A stretch of 64,000 bases of DNA, taken from NCBI RefSeq assembly GCF_917563915.1, contig NZ_CAKJTI010000004.1:124001-188000 (forward strand). The letters are read 5' to 3'. The notes under the pieces were generated by a model, which ran no database searches, had not been told where the DNA came from, and saw nothing but the letters and a program-made list of their open reading frames with translations. Positions within the stretch are counted from its first letter, which is position 1, and each line of letters opens with the position of its first letter. Both the position numbers and the translations under genes were made by a program. Below are positions 52,011-60,350 of this stretch, one piece after another. Origin of the DNA: Bacillus rhizoplanae (GTDB lineage: Bacteria > Bacillota > Bacilli > Bacillales > Bacillaceae_G).

Positions 52011-53621
52011 ATGATGATGGATGTACCACTTCTTATTCCAGCCATGATGGAACGGGCAGAGAAGTACTTTTCAAAAAAGGAAGTTGTTTCGCGTACTGCA
52101 TCGCGTATTCAAGTATTAACATACGGAGAGATTGCGAGACGGACAAGACGACTTGCGAGTGTATTAAGTAAAATGGGGGTTGAGACAGGAGATAAAGTGG
52201 GAACAATCGCTTGGAATCATCACCGCCATTTAGAAGCATATTTTGCGATTCCAGGAATCGGAGCTGTATTACATACGATTAACTTACGACTTTCAGAAGA
52301 CCACATTTCCTACATTATTAACCATGCCGAAGATAAAATTATTCTTGTGGATGAAGATATGGTTCCTGTATTAGAAAGTATTCAACACGAAATTCCTCAT
52401 GTGAAAGCATTTATCATTATGACAGATGACGATACACTACCTCATACAACACTATCACCAGCATACCACTATGATAAACTTCTCGAAGAAGGCGATGAAA
52501 CATTTCCATTTGTAACAGATCTTGATGAGAAAGCACCTGCGGGCATGTGCTATACTTCCGCAACGACAGGAAAACCAAAGGGTGTCGTATATACGCATCG
52601 TAGTATTGTACTTCACAGTTACACGCTTGGACTTGCAGACGGCGGTAGTATATCAGAAGGAGATACATGTATGCCAGTCGTTCCAATGTTTCATGTGAAT
52701 GCGTGGGGGCTTCCCTTTGCATGCACATGGTTCGGTACAAAGCTTGTCTTACCAGGTCCGCACTTTACTCCGAAAATTTTAGCGCAGTTAATTGAACGAG
52801 AGAAAGTAACGATTACTGCTGGCGTCCCGACAATTTGGATTGGGTTACTACAAGAGATGGAAAAATATCCATATGACATTAGTAGTGTCCGCAGCATATG
52901 GTCAGGCGGATCGGCAGCGCCAAAAGGTATGATTCGCACATATGAAGAAAAATATGAGATTTCTTTCAAACAAATCTACGGAATGACAGAAACGAGTCCA
53001 GCAGTTTTGATAAACCGTCCGAAGTCGTATCAACGTGATTTACCGAAAGAAGAGTATTATGAGTTACGCTCCCGCCAAGGTTGTTTACTCCCAGGTCTTG
53101 AAATGAAGGTCATCGGTCAAGATGGTGAAATAAAATGGGACGGTGAAGAAATGGGAGAGCTTTGCCTCCGAGGACCATGGATTGCTGGCAGTTATTATAA
53201 TGATGAACGCACTGAAGAATCGATGAAAGATGGCTGGCTGCACACAGGGGATATCGTAACAGTAGATTCAGAAGGGTTTGTTAAAATTGCCGATCGTACA
53301 AAAGATTTAATTAAAAGCGGCGGTGAATGGATTTCTTCCGTTGATTTAGAAAACGCATTAATGACACATGAAAAAGTATTAGAGGCATCTGTCGTTGCTG
53401 TTCCGCATGAAAAATGGCAAGAGCGTCCGGTTGCATGTGTCGTTTTAAAAGAAGGAGAAGTGGTCAGCCAAGAAGAGCTGTACGAGCTATTAGAAAATCA
53501 ATTTCCAAAATGGTGGATGCCAGATGATATTTTATTTGTAGAAGAAATTCCAAAAACATCCGTCGGAAAGTTTTTGAAGCGAGCGCTTCGTGATCAGTTG
53601 AAGAGTTATATGGTGAAGTAA
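52011..53621 (+). CDS. AMP-binding fatty acyl-CoA synthetase
   Basis: This 536-residue adenylate-forming enzyme activates a fatty acid with ATP and CoA. Motifs are TSATTGKPKGVVYTH near residue 180 (the usual TSGTTG loop with Gly changed to Ala), YGMTETSP near 323, GWLHTGDIVTVDSEG near 410, DRTKDLIKSGGEWISS near 425-440 and the C-terminal KTSVGKFLKR with the catalytic Lys. It resembles AlkK-type medium- to long-chain acyl-CoA synthetases. ATG 52011 (or 52014) follows CAGGGGGAA. It stands alone between spoIID and an IS element, in a block absent from the B. subtilis order. The fatty acid chain length cannot be told. Confidence 0.9.
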   Translation: MMMDVPLLIPAMMERAEKYFSKKEVVSRTASRIQVLTYGEIARRTRRLASVLSKMGVETGDKVGTIAWNHHRHLEAYFAIPGIGAVLHTINLRLSEDHISYIINHAEDKIILVDEDMVPVLESIQHEIPHVKAFIIMTDDDTLPHTTLSPAYHYDKLLEEGDETFPFVTDLDEKAPAGMCYTSATTGKPKGVVYTHRSIVLHSYTLGLADGGSISEGDTCMPVVPMFHVNAWGLPFACTWFGTKLVLPGPHFTPKILAQLIEREKVTITAGVPTIWIGLLQEMEKYPYDISSVRSIWSGGSAAPKGMIRTYEEKYEISFKQIYGMTETSPAVLINRPKSYQRDLPKEEYYELRSRQGCLLPGLEMKVIGQDGEIKWDGEEMGELCLRGPWIAGSYYNDERTEESMKDGWLHTGDIVTVDSEGFVKIADRTKDLIKSGGEWISSVDLENALMTHEKVLEASVVAVPHEKWQERPVACVVLKEGEVVSQEELYELLENQFPKWWMPDDILFVEEIPKTSVGKFLKRALRDQLKSYMVK

Positions 53622-53630
53622 AAAGAGTGG

Positions 53631-53665
53631 AGTGGGCTATCTTTATGTAGGGTAGCCTATTTTTA
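53631..53665 (+). terminator. Possible terminator after acyl-CoA synthetase gene
   Basis: GGGCTA pairs with TAGCCT across a long loop, followed by a T tract. TAGCCTA can also pair with TAGGCTA at about 53681, so two folds are possible. Confidence 0.4.
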
Positions 53666-53730
53666 TTATAGGAATAGAGTAGGCTATTGTACAAATTTCT
53701 TTCCAATCTTTCATGCGCTATTTGAAAATA

Positions 53731-53812
53731 GAAAAGTCCGGTTGAGGGGCTTCACATTAGTCGGGATGAAGGAAACCTCCACTGATGGAAGTTTCACCTT
53801 ACTTTCTTTTCT
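53731..53812 (-). repeat. Dispersed repeat, fragment 9 (reverse orientation)
   Basis: GTCCGGTTGAGGGGCTTCAC, then GGGATGAAGGAAACCTCCAC and TGATGGAAGTTTCACCTTAC. Only the hairpin end is well kept; it is closest to copy 4. Confidence 0.6.
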
Positions 53813-53976
53813 CGCATTTTATATGAATTTTAACGGATTTCCAAAAGAGTTCCCCGTCCTCAAGAAATGAGAAGGGTGAAACCTAATGAGTAGGGAGGGG
53901 ATGAATTGTGGTTGGTGTAATTCAAAGGTTTTCTCTTTCTATTTCTTACTGTTCAGTTGTGTAATGAAATAAAGAG

Positions 53977-54386
53977 GTGACAACAGTGAAATTAGACACA
54001 AATAATCATTCAGTATTCGAATACCGCCTTATTATGGTTGTGAAGTATCGAAGAAAAGGAATTGGTGATACAATCTCGACTAGATTGAAAACTATATTTG
54101 AAAATATTGGGGCGAACTATCACATTTCTGTAAAAAATGAAATCATGATATGGATCATGTTCATGTTCTCATGACAACGAAACCGAATACAGAATAATCG
54201 AAGTTCATCAACGCTTATAAGAGTGCTAGTTCACGAAAAATGAAAAAGGAATTCCCTCAAATCAGATAGAAATGATAGAAAGAATACTTTTGGTCTCAAA
54301 GTTATTGTTTGTTTACTATAGGCGGAGCGCCATTAGAAATTCTAAAACAATACATCGAAACACAAGGACAAAACGAATGGGAGGTG
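53977..54386 (+). pseudogene. tnpA: IS200/IS605 TnpA (Y1 transposase), broken
   Basis: The frame starts at GTG 53977 or 53986 with VKLDTNNHSVFEYRLIMVVK, the N terminus of IS200-type transposases, and stops early. Shifted frames continue: NHDMDHVHVLMTTKPNTE holds the HUH metal motif (HVH) but ends in TAA, then KFINAYKSASSRKMKKEFP runs into TAG and TGA, and finally GGAPLEILKQYIETQGQ carries the catalytic Tyr. At least one frameshift and several stops make it inactive. It lies directly before tnpB in the usual order. Confidence 0.85.
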
Positions 54387-55511
54387 ATGATAATGTTGTG
54401 GAATCAAAAATATGAAATCTTTCCAACAGAAGCACAACAAGAAGTGTTAGACCGTTGGTTACAATATTGTCGTCAAACCTACAATTCTGCCTTGCTAGAC
54501 AAAGAACGGAAATATAAACAAAACAAAGAAAATTACGATCGTTATGATATGCAAAGACAACTTACATTGGACAAGAATACGTATCCTTTTCTAAAAGAAA
54601 TGCCTTCTCAGCCGCTACAAGAAGTTTTTGCACGTCTGAAAAAAGCGTTTGATAATTTCTTTCGTAAAGATGCAAAGTATCCAAAACAGAAAAAGTATAA
54701 AGACTACACGAGTATGACATTTCCACAGTTTGGGTTCAAACGAAACGGAAAGCATCGCTATGCCATGTCTTTTTCTGATAATAGTAAATTATACAATACA
54801 AAGCTGGGAGAAATAGATATCCTACTTCACAGACCACTCGAAGGGACAATCAAGCAACTGATTCTCAAGCGTAAAGGGAAAAGATGGTACGCTATTTTCT
54901 GTGTCGAAAGACAAGTGGTACCATCTGATATCGATACCAATCGTGCGATAGGAATTGACGTGGGATTAAATAAGTATGCTGTTCTTTCTAATGGTTCAGA
55001 GTTTGAAAACCCTAGATTTCTCTGTGAAAAAGAAAAACAACTAAAGAAAGCACAACGAAAACTTTCTAAGAAGAAAAAAGGTTCTGTCAACTTCATAAAA
55101 CAAGTCGAGCGTGTTCGTAAGCTACATGAAAAAGTAGCGAACCAGCGCAGAGATTTTCTTCATAAACTCAGTTACAATCTAGCGAAAGATTATTCCGTTA
55201 TCGTTGTAGAGAATTTGAACATTCGTAACATGGTTAGAAACAGAAAATTATCGAAGTCTATTTCTGATGCAGGATGGGGAATGTTTCGAAACATGCTTGC
55301 TTACAAATGCGAAAATCATGGCGGTGTACTAATCAAAGTAGAACCAAAGTATACTTCACAAGACTGTTCTTTTTGTGGGAATCGTGTGAAGAAGTCTCTC
55401 TCTATTCGTACTCACATTTGTACAAAGTGTGGAACGGTACTGGATAGAGACTATAACGCGAGCTTGAACATCTTACAAAAGGGATTAGAAAAATTGCTTG
55501 TCACAAACTAA
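54387..55511 (+). CDS. tnpB: IS605-type TnpB RNA-guided nuclease
   Basis: This 374-residue protein looks intact. The N-terminal helix-turn region (TEAQQEVLDRWLQYCRQTYN) is followed by a wedge-like domain and a RuvC nuclease core with Asp191 (IGIDVGLNKYAVL), Glu275 (VVENLNIRNM) and Asp355 (LDRDYNASLNIL). A zinc finger has Cys327/330 (CSFCGN) and Cys345/348 (CTKCG). TnpB proteins cut DNA guided by an omega RNA made from the element's right end. ATG 54387 (or 54393) follows GAGGTG; sequence before it belongs to the tnpA end. tnpA is dead, so the element cannot move alone, yet the nuclease frame is kept. Confidence 0.92.
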   Translation: MIMLWNQKYEIFPTEAQQEVLDRWLQYCRQTYNSALLDKERKYKQNKENYDRYDMQRQLTLDKNTYPFLKEMPSQPLQEVFARLKKAFDNFFRKDAKYPKQKKYKDYTSMTFPQFGFKRNGKHRYAMSFSDNSKLYNTKLGEIDILLHRPLEGTIKQLILKRKGKRWYAIFCVERQVVPSDIDTNRAIGIDVGLNKYAVLSNGSEFENPRFLCEKEKQLKKAQRKLSKKKKGSVNFIKQVERVRKLHEKVANQRRDFLHKLSYNLAKDYSVIVVENLNIRNMVRNRKLSKSISDAGWGMFRNMLAYKCENHGGVLIKVEPKYTSQDCSFCGNRVKKSLSIRTHICTKCGTVLDRDYNASLNILQKGLEKLLVTN

Positions 55512-55672
55512 AGTCTACAAACTGTAGGGCAAGGTTATGTCCGAACAGTATAATCTACGCCTGTGGAGACTATGTAAGACGTAGTGGGAAACCCTATTAT
55601 GCAACGGTCTATGAAACAGGAAGCCTCTTCTTCAATCAGACCCTAAGGTGGATAAGGAGGGGTTATTCACCA
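55512..55672 (+). ncRNA. Candidate omega RNA / right end of the IS605 element
   Basis: The 160 bases after tnpB contain TATGTCCGAACAGTATAATC, a pair CTACG...CGTAG, and end CCCTAAGGTGGATAAGGAGG GGTTATTCAC split at 55660. In IS605 elements this region is transcribed as the TnpB guide scaffold and ends at the transposon right end, after which comes the guide. The exact end (about 55672) is inferred. Confidence 0.5.
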
Positions 55673-55759
55673 GATAACAGCGGTTTATATGAAAGACTTA
55701 GCATTTATGATAATTTACTATTATTTTGTGACTTATAAGATTGTAAAAAAGCGGTAAGG

Positions 55760-55915
55760 CTTCTTCCAACAAATCATATTATAGAGGGCCTTAATGAGGA
55801 AATTCATGGAAAAGGTTTCTCTGCCATTCAAGAGCATCTGATTAATAATGCGATTTGGGCTGCATTTCTGATTGTGATTTGTTTCTTTGTCTATAAAAAG
55901 AAACAATTAGACTAA
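55760..55915 (+). pseudogene. Membrane protein C-terminal remnant (ABC-2 permease-like)
   Basis: The frame reads LLPTNHIIEGLNEEIHGKGF, SAIQEHLINNAIWAAFLIVI and CFFVYKKKQLD before TAA: one membrane helix followed by a KKKxLD end, as at the C terminus of ABC-2-type permeases. A second piece in another frame (MKDLAFMIIYYYFVTYKIVK, near 55689) may be an earlier part. No start or N-terminal domain exists. It lies just after the IS element, so insertion or linked deletion may have destroyed the gene. Confidence 0.4.
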
Positions 55916-55916
55916 A

Positions 55917-55947
55917 AAACTGGGCTTTTTGCTCAGTTTTTTTATCA
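55917..55947 (+). terminator. Terminator after the permease remnant
   Basis: ACTGGGC pairs with GCTCAGT around TTTTT, followed by a T run. It survives from the lost gene. The rest of the gap to spoIIQ (55948-56068) is AT-rich; GCATA and GTCGAAAAGT near 55975-56001 could be a weak sigma-F promoter. Confidence 0.7.
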
Positions 55948-56068
55948 TTTCCTCGGAAATTTTGTAATTCCTATGCATATTTTTACAAATTTTGTCGAAA
56001 AGTAATTAGTTATAGATTGTATAGGATGAATGAATCTTGTTCAAAATGATTGCTGAGGTGATGATAGA

Positions 56069-56998
56069 ATGAGAGAGAGGGAAAACAAGAGGTCTTCTCG
56101 AAAAGTAGTGCATTTATTTCAAAAGCGTTGGGTATTCCCGACACTATACATTGTGTGTGCAGCGGTGATTTTAACAGTTGCATTATGGTATCAGGCAGCG
56201 AATACGAAAAAGACGCCTGAGAAAAATGAAGCAACGCCGCAAAGCGTAAGTGAAATTCCTACAATGCCAGTCACAAAATCTTCAGAAGTCGTGAAGATGC
56301 CAACTGCAAATGCAGCAGAAGTTGTTGTAAAGAAGAAGTTTTACGAAGATAAAGCAGCAGCCGAGGAGCAAGAACAAGCACTTGTCTTTTATAACAACAC
56401 ATACTCTGCGAATACAGGAATTGATATCTCGGCAAAAAATGGAAAAGAGTTTGATGTCACAGCGGCATTAAGCGGTACGGTTACAAAAGCGGAAAAAGAT
56501 CCACTTCTTGGCTATGTTGTAACAGTTGACAATGGCAATGGTGTTACAACGTTTTATCAAAGCTTAGGCAGTGCAAAAGTGGAAAAAGGTGCGAAAATTA
56601 ATCAAGGTGAAATGTTAGGGAAAGCAGGACTAAGTGAAATGAACAAAGAAGCAGGTTATCACGTTCATTTCGAAGTTCGTAAAGATAACGCTGCAGTAAA
56701 CCCAGAGCTTTACTTCGACAAGTCTGTTGCAGATATTAAAGTTGAAAAGCAAGAAAAGCAAAAAGAGGAAAAATCAACAAACGGCGCAGCTGACGAGAAA
56801 CAAAAAGAAGAAAAATCAACAAACAGCCCAGCTGATGAAAAGAAAAAAGAAGAGAAATCAACAAGTGGCACAAATGATGAGAAGCAAAAAGAAGAAAAAT
56901 CAACAAACAGCTCAACTGATGACAAGAAAAAAGAAGAGAAATCTACAAATAGCTCAGCAGGTCAAGATGATAGCTCTTCTGCTGAACAAACAGAGTAA
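56069..56998 (+). CDS. spoIIQ: Stage II sporulation protein Q
   Basis: This 309-residue forespore membrane protein pairs with SpoIIIAH across the septum during engulfment. The membrane helix is at about 22-41. An M23/LytM-like domain follows (about 108-215), where the first zinc motif HxGxD is changed to NTGID (Asn115, Asp119) while HVHFEV (His198, His200) remains. Peptidase activity is therefore unlikely, as in B. subtilis SpoIIQ. Residues about 226-297 hold five copies of a 14-residue unit like DEKQKEEKSTNSPA. ATG 56069 follows TGAGGTGATG. Control by sigma-F is known in B. subtilis. Confidence 0.93.
   Translation: MRERENKRSSRKVVHLFQKRWVFPTLYIVCAAVILTVALWYQAANTKKTPEKNEATPQSVSEIPTMPVTKSSEVVKMPTANAAEVVVKKKFYEDKAAAEEQEQALVFYNNTYSANTGIDISAKNGKEFDVTAALSGTVTKAEKDPLLGYVVTVDNGNGVTTFYQSLGSAKVEKGAKINQGEMLGKAGLSEMNKEAGYHVHFEVRKDNAAVNPELYFDKSVADIKVEKQEKQKEEKSTNGAADEKQKEEKSTNSPADEKKKEEKSTSGTNDEKQKEEKSTNSSTDDKKKEEKSTNSSAGQDDSSSAEQTE
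56757..56966 (+). repeat. 42-bp tandem repeats in the spoIIQ tail
   Basis: About five units (AAAGAGGAAAAATCAACAAA and similar) encode the (D/A)EKxKEEKSTNxxx tail. Differences are mostly at two variable codons. Confidence 0.8.
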
Positions 56999-57004
56999 TA
57001 TACG

Positions 57005-57046
57005 AAACCATCAGCCCTCTATACGAGGATTGATGGTTTTATTTTC
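57005..57046 (+). terminator. Terminator after spoIIQ
   Basis: AAACCATCA pairs with TGATGGTTT, with an inner CCTC/GAGG pairing, followed by TATTTTC. Confidence 0.75.
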
Positions 57047-57139
57047 ATATAAAAATAATTAATATGTCTAAAAAACCTGTAACCGCAAGGAAATTGGACA
57101 GAATTCTCGAATATATATTACTAAAAGGAGGGGATTACT

Positions 57140-57274
57140 GTGTCATTGCTATTCGTTGTTTCAATTGCACTTATTTTAGTGTTTGTTTTATTTTCATTAT
57201 ATTATTTGATTACAAGCAAAAAGGAATTCCCCCGTCAAACCCTTTGGGAAGAAAAAATAGATCGAGAAGAATGA
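57140..57274 (+). CDS. Small single-helix membrane protein, 44 residues
   Basis: This short gene starts at GTG 57140 after a strong AAAAGGAGGGG site and encodes MSLLFVVSIALILVFVLFSL, then YYLITSKKEFPRQTLWEEKI and DREE. One membrane helix (about 3-24) is followed by a charged cytoplasmic tail. The stop TGA is inside the 5' arm of a perfect terminator, which argues for a real transcription unit. I do not recognise the family. Its place between spoIIQ and spoIIID suggests, but does not prove, a sporulation link. Confidence 0.7.
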   Translation: MSLLFVVSIALILVFVLFSLYYLITSKKEFPRQTLWEEKIDREE

Positions 57275-57301
57275 CGCTTTCATAAGGCGTCATTTTTTTT
57301 G
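57271..57301 (+). terminator. Terminator of the 44-codon gene
   Basis: ATGACGC (57271-57277) pairs with GCGTCAT (57287-57293), followed by eight T. It overlaps the stop codon. Confidence 0.9.
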
Positions 57302-57602
57302 CCTCTTAAAGGGCGTATATAAGAAGGGAAACTTTCATTTTTCACGGATTTCTCATGAAAAAATGTAATTTTTGTCACTGTAGTCCGCAAAAATACAGAA
57401 CTTGTAGCATATAAATACAATGCGGGCAATAGAATGGTATAAACCAAAGCAAAGAGAGTGTTTGAGGTGAGAAATCGTGGATCATTTTATTATAAATCCC
57501 AGGAAGTATAACGCTTACAAACAGCATTCGAACGTACAGCCTAGTCATATGCAGCGAGTCTCATTTCACCCTTCTCACATCCAATTTAGGGAGGCGAGTG
57601 GT

Positions 57603-57875
57603 GTGCACGATTACATCAAAGAGAGAACAATCAAGATTGGCAAGTATATCGTGGAGACAAGAAAAACAGTTCGTGTGATTGCAAAGGAATTTGGTGTATC
57701 AAAAAGTACTGTGCATAAGGACTTAACAGAACGCTTACCAGAAATTAATCCAGAGCTCGCAAATGAAGTGAAGGAAATTCTTGATTATCATAAGTCAATT
57801 CGTCACCTCCGCGGCGGCGAAGCAACGAAACAAAAGTACCAAAAAGAGGATACAGAAAAAATCGTGCGTCAATAA
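57603..57875 (+). CDS. spoIIID: Stage III sporulation transcriptional regulator SpoIIID
   Basis: This 90-residue DNA-binding protein switches mother-cell gene expression between sigma-E and sigma-K stages. The helix-turn-helix is clear in VRVIAKEFGVSKSTVHKDLT near residues 23-42, followed by the basic C-terminal region IRHLRGGEATKQKYQ. GTG 57603 follows GGGAGG at about eight bases and gives the same N terminus as in B. subtilis (HDYIKERTIKIGKYIVET). The 42-codon extension upstream in frame is not used. Confidence 0.96.
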   Translation: MHDYIKERTIKIGKYIVETRKTVRVIAKEFGVSKSTVHKDLTERLPEINPELANEVKEILDYHKSIRHLRGGEATKQKYQKEDTEKIVRQ

Positions 57876-58035
57876 TCTGAAATCGGGCAAACATTCCTAA
57901 TAAAAGGTAAAATTTTTTCAGTAGAATTCATTTCTTCAATATTACGTTTCTACAAAGAGTATGCTAAAATTAGAAATTAGGTGTAAAAGAATTCGGTTTT
58001 AACCTGATTGATACATTGAGGAGGAAAACACAGGA

Positions 58036-59037
58036 ATGTTTGCGAGAGATATCGGAATTGACCTTGGCACAGCCAACGTATTGATTCATGTAAAAGGTAA
58101 AGGAATTGTATTAAATGAACCGTCTGTTGTGGCAATTGACCGCAATACGGGAAAAGTATTAGCGGTAGGTGAAGAAGCAAGACGCATGGTAGGGCGTACA
58201 CCTGGAAACATTGTAGCGATTCGTCCGCTAAAAGATGGTGTAATTGCTGATTTCGAAATTACAGAAGCGATGTTAAAACATTTCATCAACAAACTAGACG
58301 TAAAAGGCTTCTTATCAAAACCTCGCATTTTAATTTGCTGTCCAACAAACATCACATCTGTAGAACAAAAAGCGATTCGTGAAGCTGCTGAGAGATCTGG
58401 CGGTAAGAAAGTATACTTAGAAGAAGAACCAAAAGTAGCTGCTGTTGGTGCTGGTATGGAAATCTTCCAACCAAGCGGAAATATGGTTGTAGATATTGGC
58501 GGAGGTACAACGGATATTGCGGTACTTTCTATGGGCGATATCGTTACCTCCTCTTCCATTAAAATGGCGGGCGATAAATTTGATATGGAGATCTTAAACC
58601 ATATTAAACGTAAGTATAAGCTATTAATTGGAGAACGTACATCAGAAGATATTAAAATTAAAGTAGGTACAGTGTTCCCAGGTGCACGCAGTGAAGAACT
58701 TGAAATTCGCGGCCGTGACATGGTAACAGGTCTACCTCGCACAATTACAGTATGCTCTGAAGAAATCACAGAGGCATTGAAAGAAAACGCAGCTGTTATT
58801 GTACAAGCTGCAAAAGGTGTATTAGAACGTACACCGCCTGAATTATCTGCTGATATCATCGACCGCGGCGTTATTTTAACGGGCGGCGGAGCACTACTGC
58901 ACGGCATTGACATGCTTCTTGCAGAAGAATTAAAAGTACCTGTATTGATCGCGGAAAATCCAATGCACTGTGTAGCAGTTGGAACAGGTATCATGCTTGA
59001 GAACATCGACAAATTACCACGCCGCGCTTTACTATAA
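58036..59037 (+). CDS. mbl: MreB-like cell shape protein Mbl
   Basis: This 333-residue bacterial actin directs lateral wall synthesis. The ATPase fold shows phosphate 1 (DIGIDLGTANVLIHVKG), connect 1, phosphate 2 (VVDIGGGTTDIAVLSMGD near residue 155) and adenosine (ILTGGGALLHGID near 280) motifs. It follows spoIIID as mbl does in B. subtilis, which supports Mbl rather than MreB or MreBH. ATG 58036 follows TTGAGGAGG. A strong terminator follows. Confidence 0.95.
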   Translation: MFARDIGIDLGTANVLIHVKGKGIVLNEPSVVAIDRNTGKVLAVGEEARRMVGRTPGNIVAIRPLKDGVIADFEITEAMLKHFINKLDVKGFLSKPRILICCPTNITSVEQKAIREAAERSGGKKVYLEEEPKVAAVGAGMEIFQPSGNMVVDIGGGTTDIAVLSMGDIVTSSSIKMAGDKFDMEILNHIKRKYKLLIGERTSEDIKIKVGTVFPGARSEELEIRGRDMVTGLPRTITVCSEEITEALKENAAVIVQAAKGVLERTPPELSADIIDRGVILTGGGALLHGIDMLLAEELKVPVLIAENPMHCVAVGTGIMLENIDKLPRRALL

Positions 59038-59039
59038 GT

Positions 59040-59080
59040 AAGAAAGAACGTTAGGTATATTGCCTAACGTTCTTTCTTAA
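59040..59080. terminator. Terminator after mbl
   Basis: AAGAAAGAACGTTAGG (59040-59055) pairs perfectly over 16 bp with CCTAACGTTCTTTCTT (59063-59078). Confidence 0.9.
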
Positions 59081-59207
59081 TATTTATTTTTAAAAATATA
59101 TAGTTTTTGCGAAAAATGTAGAAATATAAAGGAAAATGGAGAAAAATAAACCTTTACTTATATATTTTAGCAAATTTGCCATTTTTCATATTAGAAATGG
59201 TTATAAT

Positions 59208-59398
59208 ATAATGAAGCCGAATACGACACATGAGGCAATATGCCTCCCGGCATATTGCCTTCCCCTAACTTGGGCATGCACTCTTTTCCACCTCCGTGTC
59301 AACTGTATTTATTGCTGTTATACCACAACTTGTAGGGAAGAAAGAGTGCATGCATTTTTTTAAAGCGATACGAAGCAGGAAAGACTGCTTCGTTTTTT
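59208..59398 (+). ncRNA. Candidate structured small RNA between mbl and fabZ
   Basis: After a TATAAT at 59202-59207 come a perfect 12-bp hairpin AGGCAATATGCC TCCC GGCATATTGCCT (59233-59260), a long-range 13-bp pair GCATGCACTCTTT (59274-59286) with AAAGAGTGCATGC (59341-59353) followed by seven T, and a last terminator hairpin CGAAGCAG...CTGCTTCG (59371-59392) with six T. There is no coding frame of note. The -35 region is poor. It could be an independent RNA or a leader for fabZ. Confidence 0.5.
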
Positions 59399-59481
59399 AA
59401 TAATGACAAATAATGAATGAAGTGAGATAATAATATATGACCAAGTACTAAGACTAATTTCTAAAAAAGGAGCGATATATA

Positions 59482-59916
59482 ATGTTGAACATAGAGCAAA
59501 TTAAAGAAATTATCCCGCATCGCTATCCATTTCTACTTGTTGATCAAGTTCTTGAAGTAGAAGAAGGAAAACGTGCGGTTGGTATTAAAAACGTATCGGC
59601 AAATGAAGAATACTTTAACGGCCATTTCCCTGACTACGCGGTAATGCCTGGAGTATTAATCGTTGAGGCACTTGCACAAGTCGGAGCAATTGCCGTTTTA
59701 AAGAAAGAAGAAAACCGCGGTCGCCTTGCTTTCTTTGCGGGCATTGACAACTGCCGTTTCAAAAGACAAGTACGTCCGGGCGATCAACTTCGTTTAGAAG
59801 TAGAAATGACGCGCGTACGTGGTCCGATTGGTAAAGGAAAAGCAGTCGCAACAGTAAACGGTGAAGTTGCTTGTGAAGCGGAAATTACATTTGCGCTTGG
59901 AGATAAAAAGGAATAA
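59482..59916 (+). CDS. fabZ: 3-hydroxyacyl-ACP dehydratase FabZ
   Basis: This 144-residue hot-dog-fold enzyme removes water from 3-hydroxyacyl-ACP in type II fatty acid synthesis. The catalytic His is in [20 protein letters not shown] near residues 46-65, with the Glu in the central helix (VEALAQ), and [15 protein letters not shown] is the N-terminal signature. ATG 59482 follows AAAAAGGAG. A terminator ends the unit right after the gene. Confidence 0.96.
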   Translation: MLNIEQIKEIIPHRYPFLLVDQVLEVEEGKRAVGIKNVSANEEYFNGHFPDYAVMPGVLIVEALAQVGAIAVLKKEENRGRLAFFAGIDNCRFKRQVRPGDQLRLEVEMTRVRGPIGKGKAVATVNGEVACEAEITFALGDKKE

Positions 59917-59922
59917 TTTAAA

Positions 59923-59950
59923 AAGGACACTCGGCAGAGTGTTCTTTTTT
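59923..59950 (+). terminator. Terminator after fabZ
   Basis: AAGGACACTC pairs with GAGTGTTCTT around GGCA, followed by T. Confidence 0.88.
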
Positions 59951-60350
59951 ATGAAGAAATTTCACTATATGTATATTTTTGAGTAAGGATAGTGTATGTA
60001 ATAAAACCCGCTACGCATAACATATTAATCCGCTTTCTTAACAACACAAAGAATAGATTGAAAATACAGAATAAACATATTGTCAAATAAATGTGTTTTA
60101 TGTATGATTTGTATATCTTATTTATCGTAAAGAACGATATCCCTATATAAAAGGAAGAATAAGTTTATTTTGTTGGAAATAAGTAATAAGACAACGCTTC
60201 TGGTAAATTGTTAGGAGTTGTTTTGAATGACAAAAAGTAATAAACGGATAAATAGTTTTTTATGAAAAAAAAGGGTTTTGTGGAAATTTCATGGCGAATG
60301 TTGTAAAATCTTATAATTTTATGTAAGATTATATGTGCTGGTCCTATTAC

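Noticed and set aside
54309-54386. N-terminal extension of TnpB
   Set aside because: These codons (GGAPLEILKQYIETQGQ) are the C-terminal end of TnpA with its catalytic Tyr, not part of TnpB.
58086-59012. 308-codon open frame on the minus strand opposite mbl
   Set aside because: mbl on the plus strand has every actin-fold motif and conserved gene order. The opposite frame has no recognisable domain or ribosome site.
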